Of a stretch of DNA of 64,000 nt, positions 38,213-49,787 are shown one piece after another. The stretch is from Rostratula benghalensis. Its lineage: Eukaryota > Chordata > Aves > Charadriiformes > Rostratulidae. Position 1 is the stretch's first letter, and the number at the start of each line of letters is the position of its first letter. The stretch spans positions 1,191,194 through 1,255,193 of the forward strand of contig VXAI01000038.1 in the NCBI GenBank assembly GCA_013399305.1, in the 5' to 3' direction. Made by a program: the position numbers and the translations under genes. The notes beneath the pieces were generated by a model that worked only from the letters and a program-made list of their open reading frames with translations, was not told the DNA's origin and made no database searches.

Positions 38213-38832
38213 CGAATTAACATTTAATGAAACAGCAGATGATTCTTTAAAGTTTTTAAGTTACCTGTTTTAAACTGAAAAAACCCCCAAACCCCTAGGA
38301 ATGCAGAGTTTTCATGAAGGTGGAAGTGCTGTTAGGTAACCACTTCAAGGATCACTCGTAAGCCTGTATGAGCAAGCACTTCATCAGTGAGCTGCCTGCT
38401 TTAAAAAGGGCAATGTGTGGACTATTATGTAGAAAGAAACGTGCTGTTTGAGGTAAATGCCAGCAGTGTATGTTTATTAACTATGATTCATCAGGCAACC
38501 CAAATCTCCTCTTCTTCTGAGTTGAACACGTACCATCTAAATAGCAGCCAGTATTAAAACCAGACCTCTCGGGAGAGGCCCAAGGTGGCCAACATTTTGT
38601 TCATTTACAGGCGTTAACCCCAGCTGAAGAAATGAGTTGGCTCGTGCGTCTGCAGCACCAGCCACGCGTTGTTGGATGTGTGCACTCAGGTAGGAGTTGC
38701 AGTCCTCCTTCAGTGCACACAGAAACCTTTGCCATGGGGGAGCCACCACATTGGGCTGCGCACACACACACCCACCTGAGTCACTGCATTTTGAGAAGAG
38801 AATGTGCTCAGACTGCTAATAGTTTTGGAAAT

Positions 38833-39453
38833 CAGAATCCCAGAATCTCAGGGATTGTAAGGGCCATTGATAGATCATCCAGTCCAATCCCCCTGCAGGA
38901 ACACCCAGATCAGGTCACACAGGAACGCTTCCAGACGGGGTTTGAATGTCTCCAGAGAAGGAGACTCCACAACCTCTCTGGGCAGCCCCTTCCAGTGCTC
39001 TATCACCCTCACTGTGAAGAAGTTTTTCCTCTTATTTAAGTGGAACCTTCTATGTTCCAGCTTGCACTCATTGCCCCTTGTCCTATCATAGGCTGTCACT
39101 GAAAGAGCCTGGCTCCATCCTCCTGACACTCACCCTTTCCATATTTATAAACATTCATGAGGTCACCCCTCAGTCTCCTCTTCTCCAAGCTCAAGAGACC
39201 CAGCTCCCTCAGCCTTTCCTCATATGGGAGATGCTCCACTCCCTTCATCATCTTTGTAGCTCTGGCCTGGACTCTCTCCAGCAGTTCCCTGTCCTTCTGG
39301 AACTCCAGAACTGTACACAATATTCCAGGTGTGTTCTAACCAGGGCAGAGGGGAGGAGGACCTCTCTTGACGCACTAACCACCAGGATCCCCAGGTCCCT
39401 TTCCCCTACACTCTTCTCCAACAGGTCAGTTCCCAACCTATACTGGTACTTGG
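38833..39453 (-). mobile_element. CR1 LINE 3' fragment, antisense, with ORF2 C-terminal remnant
   Basis: On + it starts with the tail CAGAATCCCAGAATCTCAGG and CAGTCCAATCCCCCTGCAGG and ends near CCTATACTGGTACTTGGG. It covers the same part of the element as the + copy at 33205-33857, and in addition keeps the 3' end. Read on -, parts of the ORF2 C-terminus remain ([37 protein letters not shown]), but they are broken between frames. Confidence 0.95.
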
Positions 39454-39565
39454 GTATGACTGCTATGAACGGATGGACAATTGTTGTGATAGACCACTTC
39501 CACCAGTTTTGGCACAATGAAATAATCTATGAAATGAGCTTTGTTTCAACAGCATTTCTCTCTCC

Positions 39566-39586
39566 TTTTTTTTTTTTTTTTTTTTT
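39566..39586. repeat. poly(T) run, 21 bases
   Basis: Uninterrupted T run in non-coding DNA. Confidence 0.92.
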
Positions 39587-41374
39587 CTTCAGAAAGGAAT
39601 GTTGATGGGCACTTCAGTATCGCCACTTGCTCGTGTTTTGACATTTTTATCAGCCATGTGCTATTTGTAGGGTTGTTTGCTTTCAAATGGTGTTGCTTTT
39701 TGAGGTTTTTCTTCTCTGAAATGTACTAGTAATTTAAAATTGTGGTTTATAGGTATTTTGGAATATCTTAAGATATACAAGTTTCTGTTATTTTTAATCA
39801 CAAGTTTATTTCAAGATATTTATGTCCTTTTCTAAATGGAACTTCCTTCTGTCACAAAATTTTAAAATACATTTTCCCATGTTTAATACAGGGAGCCAAT
39901 GTGCTTTTCCTGTGCGATTGACAATAGCAGACTGCGTGTGGATTTGGGTAAAATGTAGTGTTCTGGAATTGAAATCCCCATTTCTGAGATGCGTTTTGTT
40001 TCTCCATGTTTACTCTTTCCCAGCTAAACCACTATGAACCTTTTAACAGCTAATGAATTAAAAAAAAAAAAAAGACATCTTTAGCATTATATGTGTGAAA
40101 TGACCATGTTTTAACATTTCCAAAGCTTAAAAATTACTTAAAAATAGGAAGACTTTAAAGCTTTTGGGGAGAGTGATTGATTGATTAGGATCCCTTGTTT
40201 TCCCATGCACAGATTACTGACTTCTCATCTATTCTCTCAACCCCGGGAAAAGCAGGTCTGTTAAATGAGTTTCAGAAACTGATTCCAGGCCCAATTTCTT
40301 CCAAGCGAGGGATCGGTATGGGAGGAATGCAGTTATCCTGCATTCTGTGGCCTGGAAGCCTCATGAGGATTATGCAGTCAGAGGATGGTTTTGGTTGTTT
40401 GTTTTCTTTTTTATTATTTTCTTTTTTAAATGTTTGTTCACTTCTCATTTAGTTTTATGATTAATATTGGGAGAAGTTATTTACTTGCAGATATTAATTT
40501 ATTCTGCAAAGGCAGTGTTAGTTGATGCCTGATGTTTGTGGCTTGCTGTGTTAATGACACGTTTGTGTAAATGCTCATAGCCTTAAATTTCTCCAAGATT
40601 TTTCTTGTTCATGTGAAGTTATGATGATGAACAAAATCTCACTGAAACAACCAACATCTAAGGGGAATCTAGGAATTCCAGTTTAGCTGCAAAAGGGGAC
40701 AGTAAGAGATTACCCAGGTCGTGCTGTTGCATTTTGCAAGGATTCCTTATCAAAGAAAGGAAGTTGGGGTTTGCATGTGTGTGTGTGAGACCTGAGTCTG
40801 AAGAAAAGAAACTCCCCAAAATACTGCACCGCATGCTAAGGCAGTCTTGTTTTAATTTCAGTGGTTGCAGTAATAACCACGTAAGGAGCAGAAAATAGGC
40901 AGTCTGAGTTGAGCAGGGAAAATTGTGGGGTAAGAGCTCCCTTTCTGTAATCAAAGCATGTAATAGAAGTCGATTGTACACAAATTTATACTTATGACAG
41001 CCTTCATTTTACGTTCTATTTAAGAGGATCTCTGTATCTGAAAATGAGTAACAGGCTAGCCCAAAATAAAACAAACTTCAGATGTGATGCTGTTTAGTAA
41101 TGCATTCCATAACCAACCCAATCAGAAGCTATAAATCAATAGGAAAATAAGACGTGCCCTTAATTAGTTAGTAGAAAATTCTACCAATGGGCTCTCAGCA
41201 CAGACCCATGCCAGAAAATCTCCCACTTGTTGAAGGCATCTTTTCAACTTCAGTGTGTGAAAGACAGATCTGTTTTTAAGAAGAAAATTTATGTAAATGG
41301 TATGAAATTTGTTTCTAACTTAAGTAAACTGATGTATCGCTAACTGAAATCAAATGTTGCTAAAAGTGTCTCTG

Positions 41375-41520
41375 GGTTAAATCTAATCCAGTCTGATTTC
41401 TATTAATTGATTTGTTTTGCAATTTAATGGCTGTCAAATTTGGCCCTGCATGTCAAAATCATACTCATCTAATGTCATTGCCAAGGTAATCAAAAAAAGC
41501 AGTGTTCTTGGTAAATAAAA
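41375..41520. promoter_or_regulatory. possible conserved regulatory element
   Basis: Complex AT-rich sequence with an OTX/PITX-type TAATCC at 41384-41389, TATTAATTGA at 41401-41410 and CTGTCA at 41431-41436 (TGACAG on -, the MEIS/TGIF core). A second TGTCAAA follows at 41451. The density and variety of homeodomain-class sites resemble vertebrate conserved non-coding elements. Conservation could not be tested. Confidence 0.22.
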
Positions 41521-43446
41521 TCTGGCAGGAGGTTCCCCAGTGCATGTCATGGCTTATACCAACTCCACTCTGTGTATTCTGCACATCTGTGGGAGTTCTT
41601 TAATGCCTATTACCTGGTAGAAAATTGGTGAATTTTTGTTCATGATTACCAAGCTTTATGAAAATTGAGACGTCGCCTAGAGTTCAGCTCTGCAGCGTGT
41701 GGGATGGAGTCCCAAATACCTGCTCTAGTTTTATGCTTGAAAGCATATGTCGGCTTTGTAGGTGCCAAATGTAAATCTAATATTGAAGAGGCTACAAAGT
41801 AAACATGCCTTTTATTTCACAACAGTTATTTAATTTAAATCTTGTTATTCTGTGGTATTTCAGTATCTGTGTCCAGCTGGTAATTAGGACTTTTGACATG
41901 CACTGCTGCAGGGGTGATCCATGAAGAAAATATTTTAAGGGCTTTTCACTTTCTAAACTCGATTTATGTCTTTCCAGTTTAGATATTTTCACATAAACTG
42001 CTATTCTGATGTACATTCTTGATGAGTTGCTTCATGAGTCTTTTAGGTTGTTCCATGAGAATTGATGTGTTGAATCTCCAAAAGAAAATATGCATGTGGG
42101 GAAAAAACCGAACTGTTGAATTAATGGTTCTGGAGAAGAGTGAATGTTAAGAAGTGAAGAGTTAAAAGAGATTATGTGAGTTAATTTGAGATTATAGCTC
42201 CCCCATTTTTTCCTCTTAAAAAAGGTCAGGTCTGAACATCTCAAATAGTCACCTTCCAGCTCTGCGCTGGAAGATTATGTTTGGGAGAAGGATGGACATT
42301 GCATCCATACTTCTGTAATGTATTTGAGATGGCAGCACCATGCAGTACAGCAGAGAGAGTTTCTGTCAAACAGAGCTGTGTCTGGGTTTTGTCTTTACTT
42401 ACTGGTGCGGAGTCTGAGAGGCACCCCAGCGGGATATGCCTAGGGCACTGAAGTTCTCCAGTAACTCAGCGTTGTCATAAAAAGGACAATTCTGAAGATT
42501 CAGTGAAGCCTGGAACTTGTAAGTCAAGTGATCTGGTCACTAGAAATCCAGCTTTACTGATAGATGGAGACAGTGCTCATAACGCATTGCATCCTCCTCA
42601 GCCTGCCCTTAGGGCTGGCAAAGAGCATTGCGAGTTGGCCCTTCATGGAATTTCAGGACTACAGATTTTAAAAAACCTCAAGCATGCACACACCTCTAAC
42701 TAACAAAAAAAAGGCAACCCAAACATCAAATCCCTGCCAGAGGAGCACAGATGTAATTCCAAAAAGCACAGACAATAGCTTGATACATTAGTAAGTAATC
42801 CGGGTATTGTATTTGACTTGGGTGAAATCATTTTTGTCTGAATGTAGCAGAAGATCTGCAGGTAGACATGAGCGTAGTGCTCTGAAAATCTTGGATGTGT
42901 TAATGTAGTTTTTATTTTTTTTATATAAAATGGGGAAATTGGGTGTCCTTCAACCCCAGGAGGGAAGGAAACTGGTTCAGTAAAAGCCTCTTGCATTTTT
43001 TTCACTTGTTCCTGCTTAACTGCCTCTGCTCTATTCCCTGACGCTAGAACTTGGGGGATACTTTCTCTTCTCACGACTAAGCTGTGTCACTTGTGGACTA
43101 GGTGTTCTGGATTGCTGTCATGATTTTTTTGAAATTCTGTTTCAAAGATGTAAAACATCATATTGTAGGCATTAACATGGAACATAGCATGTCTGAGTGA
43201 GTGCTGGTCAGTGTCTGTAGTTGGTGTGTGATGACAGGGGCTGTCTATAATGCCCTTCTGGGATAACAGGAGAGGAGAGATCCCCAGGGGGAGCAGCCTT
43301 GCACACTTCTACTGAGGGACTGCTCAGTTCATTGTCAGCTTAAATAAACAGCTTGTAAAGGGTATATTTAAAAAATAAAAAAAATTAAAAGGGGTGTGTG
43401 TGACGGAATCTCTGTGCTTGTTTTCCTAGAAGTGAGAATTTCCCCC

Positions 43447-43985
43447 TGTACTGGGCACTGGTGAGGCCACCCCTTGAGTATTATGTCCAGTTCTGGGTAC
43501 CTCAACACAGGAGAGATCTGGAGGGGCTGGAGCGAGTGCAGAGGAGGGCAACGGAGCTGGGGAAGGGCCTGGGGAATAAACCTCATGAAGAGCGATTGAA
43601 GGAGCTGGGACTGTTTAGGCTGAGGAAGAGGAGGCTGAGGGGAGACTTCATCACTCTCTACAACTACTTGATAGGGCACTGGATAGAGGTTGGTGCTGGT
43701 CTCTTCTTACAGGGAATTAGGGATAGAAGGAGAGGGAATGGCTTTGAGCTGCACCGGGGTTGGTTTAGGCGGAACATGAGGAAAGGATTTTTCCCAGCAA
43801 GAGTGATCAGAGCTTGGAATGGGCTGCCCAGGGAGGGGGTGGAGTCCCCATCCCTGAGTGTGTTTGAGAGTGGTTGAGATGTGGTGTTGGGGCATCTGGT
43901 GTAGGGAGAACTTTGTAGAGTGGGGCTGATGGTTGGACTGGATGATCCCAAGACTCTTTTCCAACCTGAATGATTCTATGATTCT
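43447..43985 (+). mobile_element. CR1 LINE 3' fragment with a 138-codon open ORF2 C-terminus
   Basis: Sense CR1 of about 540 bases, from CTGTACTGGGCACTGGTGAG to the tail GAATGATTCTATGATTCT. From 43461 to 43877 one frame stays open for 138 codons and reads as the CR1 ORF2 C-terminal region ([52 protein letters not shown]). It then stops where the non-coding 3' UTR of the element begins. There is no start or upstream reverse-transcriptase domain, so it is not functional. The intact frame suggests this is one of the younger copies here. Confidence 0.95.
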
Positions 43986-46900
43986 TTGAGAGTTTTTCTT
44001 CTGCTTTTGATAAAATGATTCTTCAGTTGGTGTAATCATTATGCAACCTAGGTTTTTGTAAATGGATTTTGTTTATTATATGGAAGGAGACAGATGTTTC
44101 TTGTAAGAACTTCTTTCAGTGTTATATAACTGAAAAACACAGGTTTATACTTGGTGCTGTAATGCATGGGTAGCAATTGGGTGTATAATTTTATGTGCTC
44201 TTACTGCTTTAACAGTTCCTTGGGCTCTTCATTGAGAAAATAAAGGAATAGATATTATTGTTAATGTGAGCGGTGCTCAGGAGTTAGGATAATGCTATTA
44301 GGATCATTCTCTGTAGCAAATATCTTGAAGCTCTGAAAACAAGGGTTTTGAACTGCTACATTGGTGATAATGTTGGATATTAATTGCTCTGTGCACACCC
44401 TCACCCTTGCTGGTTGCAATTAGCCTAGCAAATACAGGAATGGTGAATCCTGAGTTGTGAAAATGACAGATGATAAACCATACAGCTGGTTTGAGGAAGA
44501 AGAGAAAAAATATTTTTCCTAAGTGGCTTTTGCAGTATTTGACACCATTACGTCTGAGCAAACAATGAGGGCATTTGCCATGCACCCCAAAAGTGCTTTT
44601 ACAGGTTTCCTACCCTTGTCCCATGGAGCCTGTTCTTCCACCATCATGCCTGTTGTACAGGCTCTGAGTTGAGTTGCTAAAGGTGAACTCAGAACTGTTA
44701 GAACTGCTTTGGATAGGACAAAGACATTCCTCATCTAGTGAAATAAATTCTCCACCTATTTTAGCACTAATACTTTGGGATGCCTGAAGTTCCCCTAGGA
44801 CCTTGGCTGTGAGAATTTGGCTGTAAAATTGCCATATTGCTCTTTCTAAAGAGTGCCAGGAACAGAAGTTGTTGTCATGTCAGGGGCTTACTCAGAGTGT
44901 TTCATCTCTGTACATCTGGGAGAAGCTGGGTTGTTTTGAGTTGCCTCTCCTGGTGGTTAGGCAAGGAACCAAGCTCCCTGTGATCAGAAACCACCCGTAT
45001 GAAAAAAGCTGCAAACACTGATAGTTTGTACCCTTGATCGTTCAGTCACCAGGCAAGGGCCGTTAAACGTGAAGACTATTTCTGACATAACAAGGGTATA
45101 ATTTGGAGGAATAAACTCTCGCTGTATGTTCAAGCTATTTATTCTAAATGCAATTTGATGTTTCCCTTAAATATGACATGAGATCTTAAGCTCTGGCAGA
45201 AAATGAATACTATATTCTTCTAAGTAACATCAGATCCATGTGCATCCCTGGATGTGGTAACACTCAGATTTCCTCCCCAAAATGTCTTCTTAGCAAGCCA
45301 ATGTACAGAGTAGGAAGTAAAAAATATCTTCTAGTGAAAGACTCCTGACATTTTCTTTGCTACTTGTGCGAAAAAGGAATGATCTTCAGTCACTGTATTT
45401 CACGCGCATTCTGTAACAAACATTGATGGCAGTGATGCTTGAAGCAACTTCGAGGGGATAAGGAAGAAAAAATATCCCATATGTTACTGTAAAACAAAAA
45501 GTCTTAATGTGGGGAGGTGTATTTGGGACTACAAATACAAATTTGAAATATAAAAATAAATACAATGAATACTTGGCAATGAAGTGAGAATGTGAATGAT
45601 TGCACTGCTTATCAATCTTACCCTTAGACTCTGTAATTGTTCAGAATGTGATGAATATATTGGGAGCCTGTTGCAGTATCAGCAGGTAGTGTGCTTCCTC
45701 TCGGGAGCTGCTTCTAGTTTCAGAGTAATACTCTGAATAATATTCAGCAATTTACTGTGCCGATGCATTGTGTTGTTTCTGGTGGTTTTATGACTTTTGT
45801 TAATTATTGTCCAGTAGCAAATCAGAAAAAGACTAAGCAAAGCAAAAATTGTCACTTTATATAGGACTGTATAAATGAACCTGCTGAACTTCATTTAACA
45901 TATTTTAGTTGGATTAAGAAGTGCATTTGATATGGCTGATGGTTCAGATTTTTGGGGTAAAGGGAGAGAGATTTTTGAGTAATGCAGAGAGATGGATCTA
46001 ACACAGAAGTGAGCTTGGTCAATGTTGCTGGGATATGAAAGCTGTAGGAGGTTTGATTCAGGCTGCAATACCATCAGCAGAAATGCTGAGTAACAACCCA
46101 GGCTGTACAGTCATAGCTCAGTGCTTTTGCTATGAAGTGCATTCCAATGCATCGCTGCTTGTTACTCTGAGTCTGACTGAGCATTGTGAGAAAGTTGCTT
46201 TGGACAAAAAGGATGATTGCCATAAGGTGAACGGTTCTTCCTGCTCACTTTTAAGCTATTACTGAAATAATAGAGGAATACTGGCTGCTCTGTCAGCCTG
46301 CTTTACAGAGGGATTTTCAGAGAGCGGGTTGGTGACTCTGTGCCTGTCTGATTGCACCCACCCAGAAGCTGCTGAAGGCCATAGTCTCTGTGCTTACCTG
46401 CAGACTCTCTTTAGCCAGCCTGTGTCGAGCTACTCTGAGTCCTTCTTGATGGATTGCTGGGATATGGGCTCGTTTTCCATGTGTGCTATTTTGCTTCAAT
46501 TGACTCTAGAGCCAAAGTGGTCCAGCTACCATTCAGCATGCCTTTTTTACCTCCTAAAGTGTAATTAAAAGGAAATTTATCATTTGGTTGAGTATTCAGT
46601 TATGGAATTTCCTATGCTCAGCTACTCATTTTTATTAAAAGTTTATAGAAATATTTGAACCTAAATCCTCTTGGAGTGAAGGAACAGTTTCTTGGCACTT
46701 AGATTCTGAAGTCATGGTGAAGAGCCAAACTTCTGAAATAAATTAACTCAGTGAATTTTTATTTAATTCATAGACATGTGAAGACCTTCCCTGCAATAAG
46801 TTAAAGGGCAGGTCTTGTCCAAACTGCCAGTCTTTAAGAACTTTCCCAGTGCTTATCTTCACATTTTCATTAAGGAAACAGAGATCAGACTTTGAATTGT

Positions 46901-47924
46901 TGACTTGCCAACATCTGTCTTCAAGCAGTTTTACCACAGGTGTCTGTGAGGAATGTTTAAATGCCAGAAGCATACGTGTTCACGACAGAGTGCATTTGAC
47001 TGAGCAGAGAGGGCAGCTCAGCATTCATCCTGAGGCTGGTTCCTGATCGGGGGATCCTGTTCTCTTTCCGAAGGAGTAAAAGCTCCAAAGTGCTCCAGCA
47101 GCAAAGCTGGTGGCTGCAGTCTGCAATTTGGGTTACAGGTAGACTTTTTAGATATACACAGGATTAGTCTTGGTATGGAGCTTCTTTCAAGTCAGGACCA
47201 AGTTTCTGAGCTTTGTTCCCAGTTCTCTGTGCAGGGAATTACCAACTGTAGGACATTCTGATTTTTTTTTCCTCTCTTCTAAAACAATTCAGTGGTAGAA
47301 GCAGCAAGGGATTTAAATAGCTTTGTTTTAGCCTTAGGTTGCACTTAATATGCTAAGAACTAGCAAAGATGACAAAATATTGTCTAAAGGCACTACTGGG
47401 GAGTTCGTGCAGGTCTGTTTGGTGAAATGATGCAGCACATGATGTGGACATGTACACTGTGGTTCTACTTGGCTAAAAATAAAAACCCCCATTATCTGAA
47501 GGATATATAACCCATGGTAGCCCAGAGAGCTTTCACTGAAGAAGCAGAAGAGGGATAATTGAGAATATCACATCTCTTCCAGACATCATGTGCTAGCACA
47601 AATTTCTGATATATGTCATGTTTCATAGCAGCTGGAGTTGGTTTTGGGGTTTTTTTTTTTGCAGAAGATTTTTGTGTTCTTGCCATCTTCTTTCTGCAGT
47701 TTCTTAACATTCTCTGCATTTCTCCTTTGGAAAATGCAAGTACATGGAAATTTAGAAATTACTTTCCAAAACTCCCATATTCAATCAAGTATAAAATGAG
47801 GAAAAAGAAATGTGTTATTTTTTTCCTTGTGTCTCATCATGGTTTTGTGTGGAGGAGGTGGGGGCAGTATTATTATATATAGGAGGATGGTAAGACAAGT
47901 AAAACATGAGGAAATCCAGCAGTT
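43986..47924. other. non-coding stretch, no gene recognised
   Basis: Unique-looking DNA. The open stretch at 46035-46265 on + and the others on - show no splice sites or family signature. No element recognised. Confidence 0.55.
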
Positions 47925-48110
47925 CAGAATGACAGAAGAGCTGAGGCTGGCAGGGCACAGCTGGAGATGTTGCCCAACAAAGTAAGATCAGCCCCAGGTT
48001 GCTTATGGCTGTGTCCAGGCAGGTCTTGAGCTTCTCTGAGGATGGAGACTTCATTCCCTCCCTTGGCAGCTTGATCACTATTCAACCACTTTCACATGGG
48101 GAGGAAAAAA
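47925..48110 (-). mobile_element. old, degraded CR1 LINE 3' fragment, antisense
   Basis: On + it reads TCAGAATGACAGAAGAGCTG, GGCTGTGTCCAGGCAGGTC, TTGAGCTTCTCTGAGGATGG and AGACTTCATTCCCTCCC, then CACATGGGGAGGAAAAAA. These follow the antisense CR1 3' end with many substitutions and small deletions. It is clearly more diverged than the other copies, so it is an older insertion. Confidence 0.68.
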
Positions 48111-49710
48111 TCCGGGTGTGGGGCACTTCAGGATGGCTGCTTCTGTGCATTAGATGAAACAAATCGTCTTCTAGAACCAGAAATGATTTATTTACACACA
48201 AAATAAAAGGAACCAAGTGCGATATCTCTTTATTTCTTCACCACCTCCTGCAGCTGTTTGCCATTGCGGACAGCAGGTACCTTACTGGGTTGTTGCTCTA
48301 TTTATTAAAACACAAAGATTGTTTGTAGCCCAGGCTTTTTAGCTACTTTATTGTGAAATACAGTTTAGTACAAAGTCTGTCCCTTTTAAATGAATTAAGT
48401 ACAATGGAAAACTTAATCAGATATTTACATTTATCCATGGAGATGAAGTCTGCATGCAAGATGTTTTTAGCCTGCTATTAATTCATGTAATAAATGCTTG
48501 AAGCTTAATAAAGCACAGTTGCTTACAGCTTTAAAAAGAGATATCTTTTTTAAACATACTAAAAACTTTGCCGAGGATTAATAAATGAAAATTAGTTTAA
48601 TAGTAGTTCGGTATTTTTAAAGTTAATAAGCATATTCGTTTAACCAGTTTTTTACTTGTTACTTCTCTTTTGGAAATGAAAATAATTATAAAAAGCTGTT
48701 ATCCATTATGTATTTTTCCCCTCACAGTGTATCTAGTGCTACAGCAAAACTCTTAGGTACCCAATAATAATTCAAGAAATTGGACGTTAAAGGTTGCAAA
48801 ATGAACGACAGGGATTGAAAGCGTCACGGATAATAGCTGAATTGAGCACAATGCAGTGTTACATAGTGAGTGTTATTTTTGGAAGAAGATCTTGGAGAAA
48901 CAGGATATGTGACAAGTTATGAAACTGTCATTTCATAATTCAGACTAGACTCTAGAATATCATAAAAAGTGTCAGTTGTATCCTGTTCTGAAGACTGTGT
49001 ACATGGACTCATAGAAGAAAACTCTGCTTTTTCCTCTCATCTTTCTCTCACTGTTTACACTTGTCAGAACTAAACCGGTTCCGCAAAAAGTATAGGGAAT
49101 GTCTTTCATTGCTGTAACTGAGCACTCCTTCCCAAAATACATCTCAGGTCATGTCTCCTGCAGCAAAGGAGTTGTAATGTGTATGGATCTGAGTTGTCCT
49201 CGGCTTGCACAGTAGCAGATTGAGTCTTCCAGCTGAAGAAGAAAGCAGAATACTACAGCCAGCCTGCCTTGGCCAAATGGTTTTGTAGATTTAGGAGGAA
49301 ATACTGGGTGTGAGCACAGTTGATCTCCTTGGGCAAATATCCACTACAAGGGTACCAAAGCATGAAGTACCTTGCAGCAGTCTTCCCTTTGGTTGGTGGG
49401 AGAGGAACACCACTTCTACAAGTTTTATTCATATTTCAGATGTATTTATGCATTTTTATTTTCACAGCTGCGGACTTTAGGAGGATTTATTTGCTACAAA
49501 ATTGGGGGTTAGTAGTCTTAAAAAATTAACAGCTCTTTGGCAATGTTCTCGTTAATAACGAATGAGGGAGGCAAGAGACTGGGAACACGGCTGTAGATTG
49601 TGAGGCTGTTTGGTTTCTGTGGGATTCCTAAGGAAGGATCGTGAACCTCCTGCTGTCAGAAGCCTGTAGTTTTATATTGGAACAAAACCAAGCACCCCCA
49701 CAAATCTGCT

Positions 49711-49787
49711 GGTGGGGGTTTTGTGGTGGTTTTGTTTTTTGGGGTTTTTGGGGGTTTGTTTTTTTTTGTTTGGTTTTTTTTTTTTTT
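49711..49787 (+). repeat. G/T-rich low-complexity tract
   Basis: Alternating G and T runs: GGGGG at 49714-49718, GGGG at 49741-49744, GGGGG at 49750-49754, then T runs to 49787 ending before AG. Three G runs of three or more are present, one short of a canonical G-quadruplex motif. Confidence 0.85.

Larger units (their letters stand above)
34598..38832. other. non-coding stretch with a candidate exon
   Basis: Unique-looking DNA between CR1 copies. It holds runs of 19 A at 35304-35322 and 22 T at 36164-36185, a 25-base tandem duplication at 38163-38212 and a short CA run near 38760. A splice-bounded open segment at 37878-38022 is listed separately. A second, at 36356-36400 (KAAGFILLKLSIDFK, donor AAG|GTATGA), has only a moderate acceptor and is not called. 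Confidence 0.5.
39454..43446. other. non-coding stretch with a conserved-element-like patch
   Basis: Unique-looking DNA with runs of 21 T at 39566-39586 and 14 A at 40060-40073, a short GT run near 40775, and a regulatory-looking patch at 41375-41520 listed separately. No gene recognised. The open frame on - at 42700-43074 has no splice or start context and reads as chance. Confidence 0.5.

Noticed and set aside
39078..39605. 175-residue open frame on the + strand
   Set aside because: It is antisense to a - strand CR1 and runs into a poly(T) tract.
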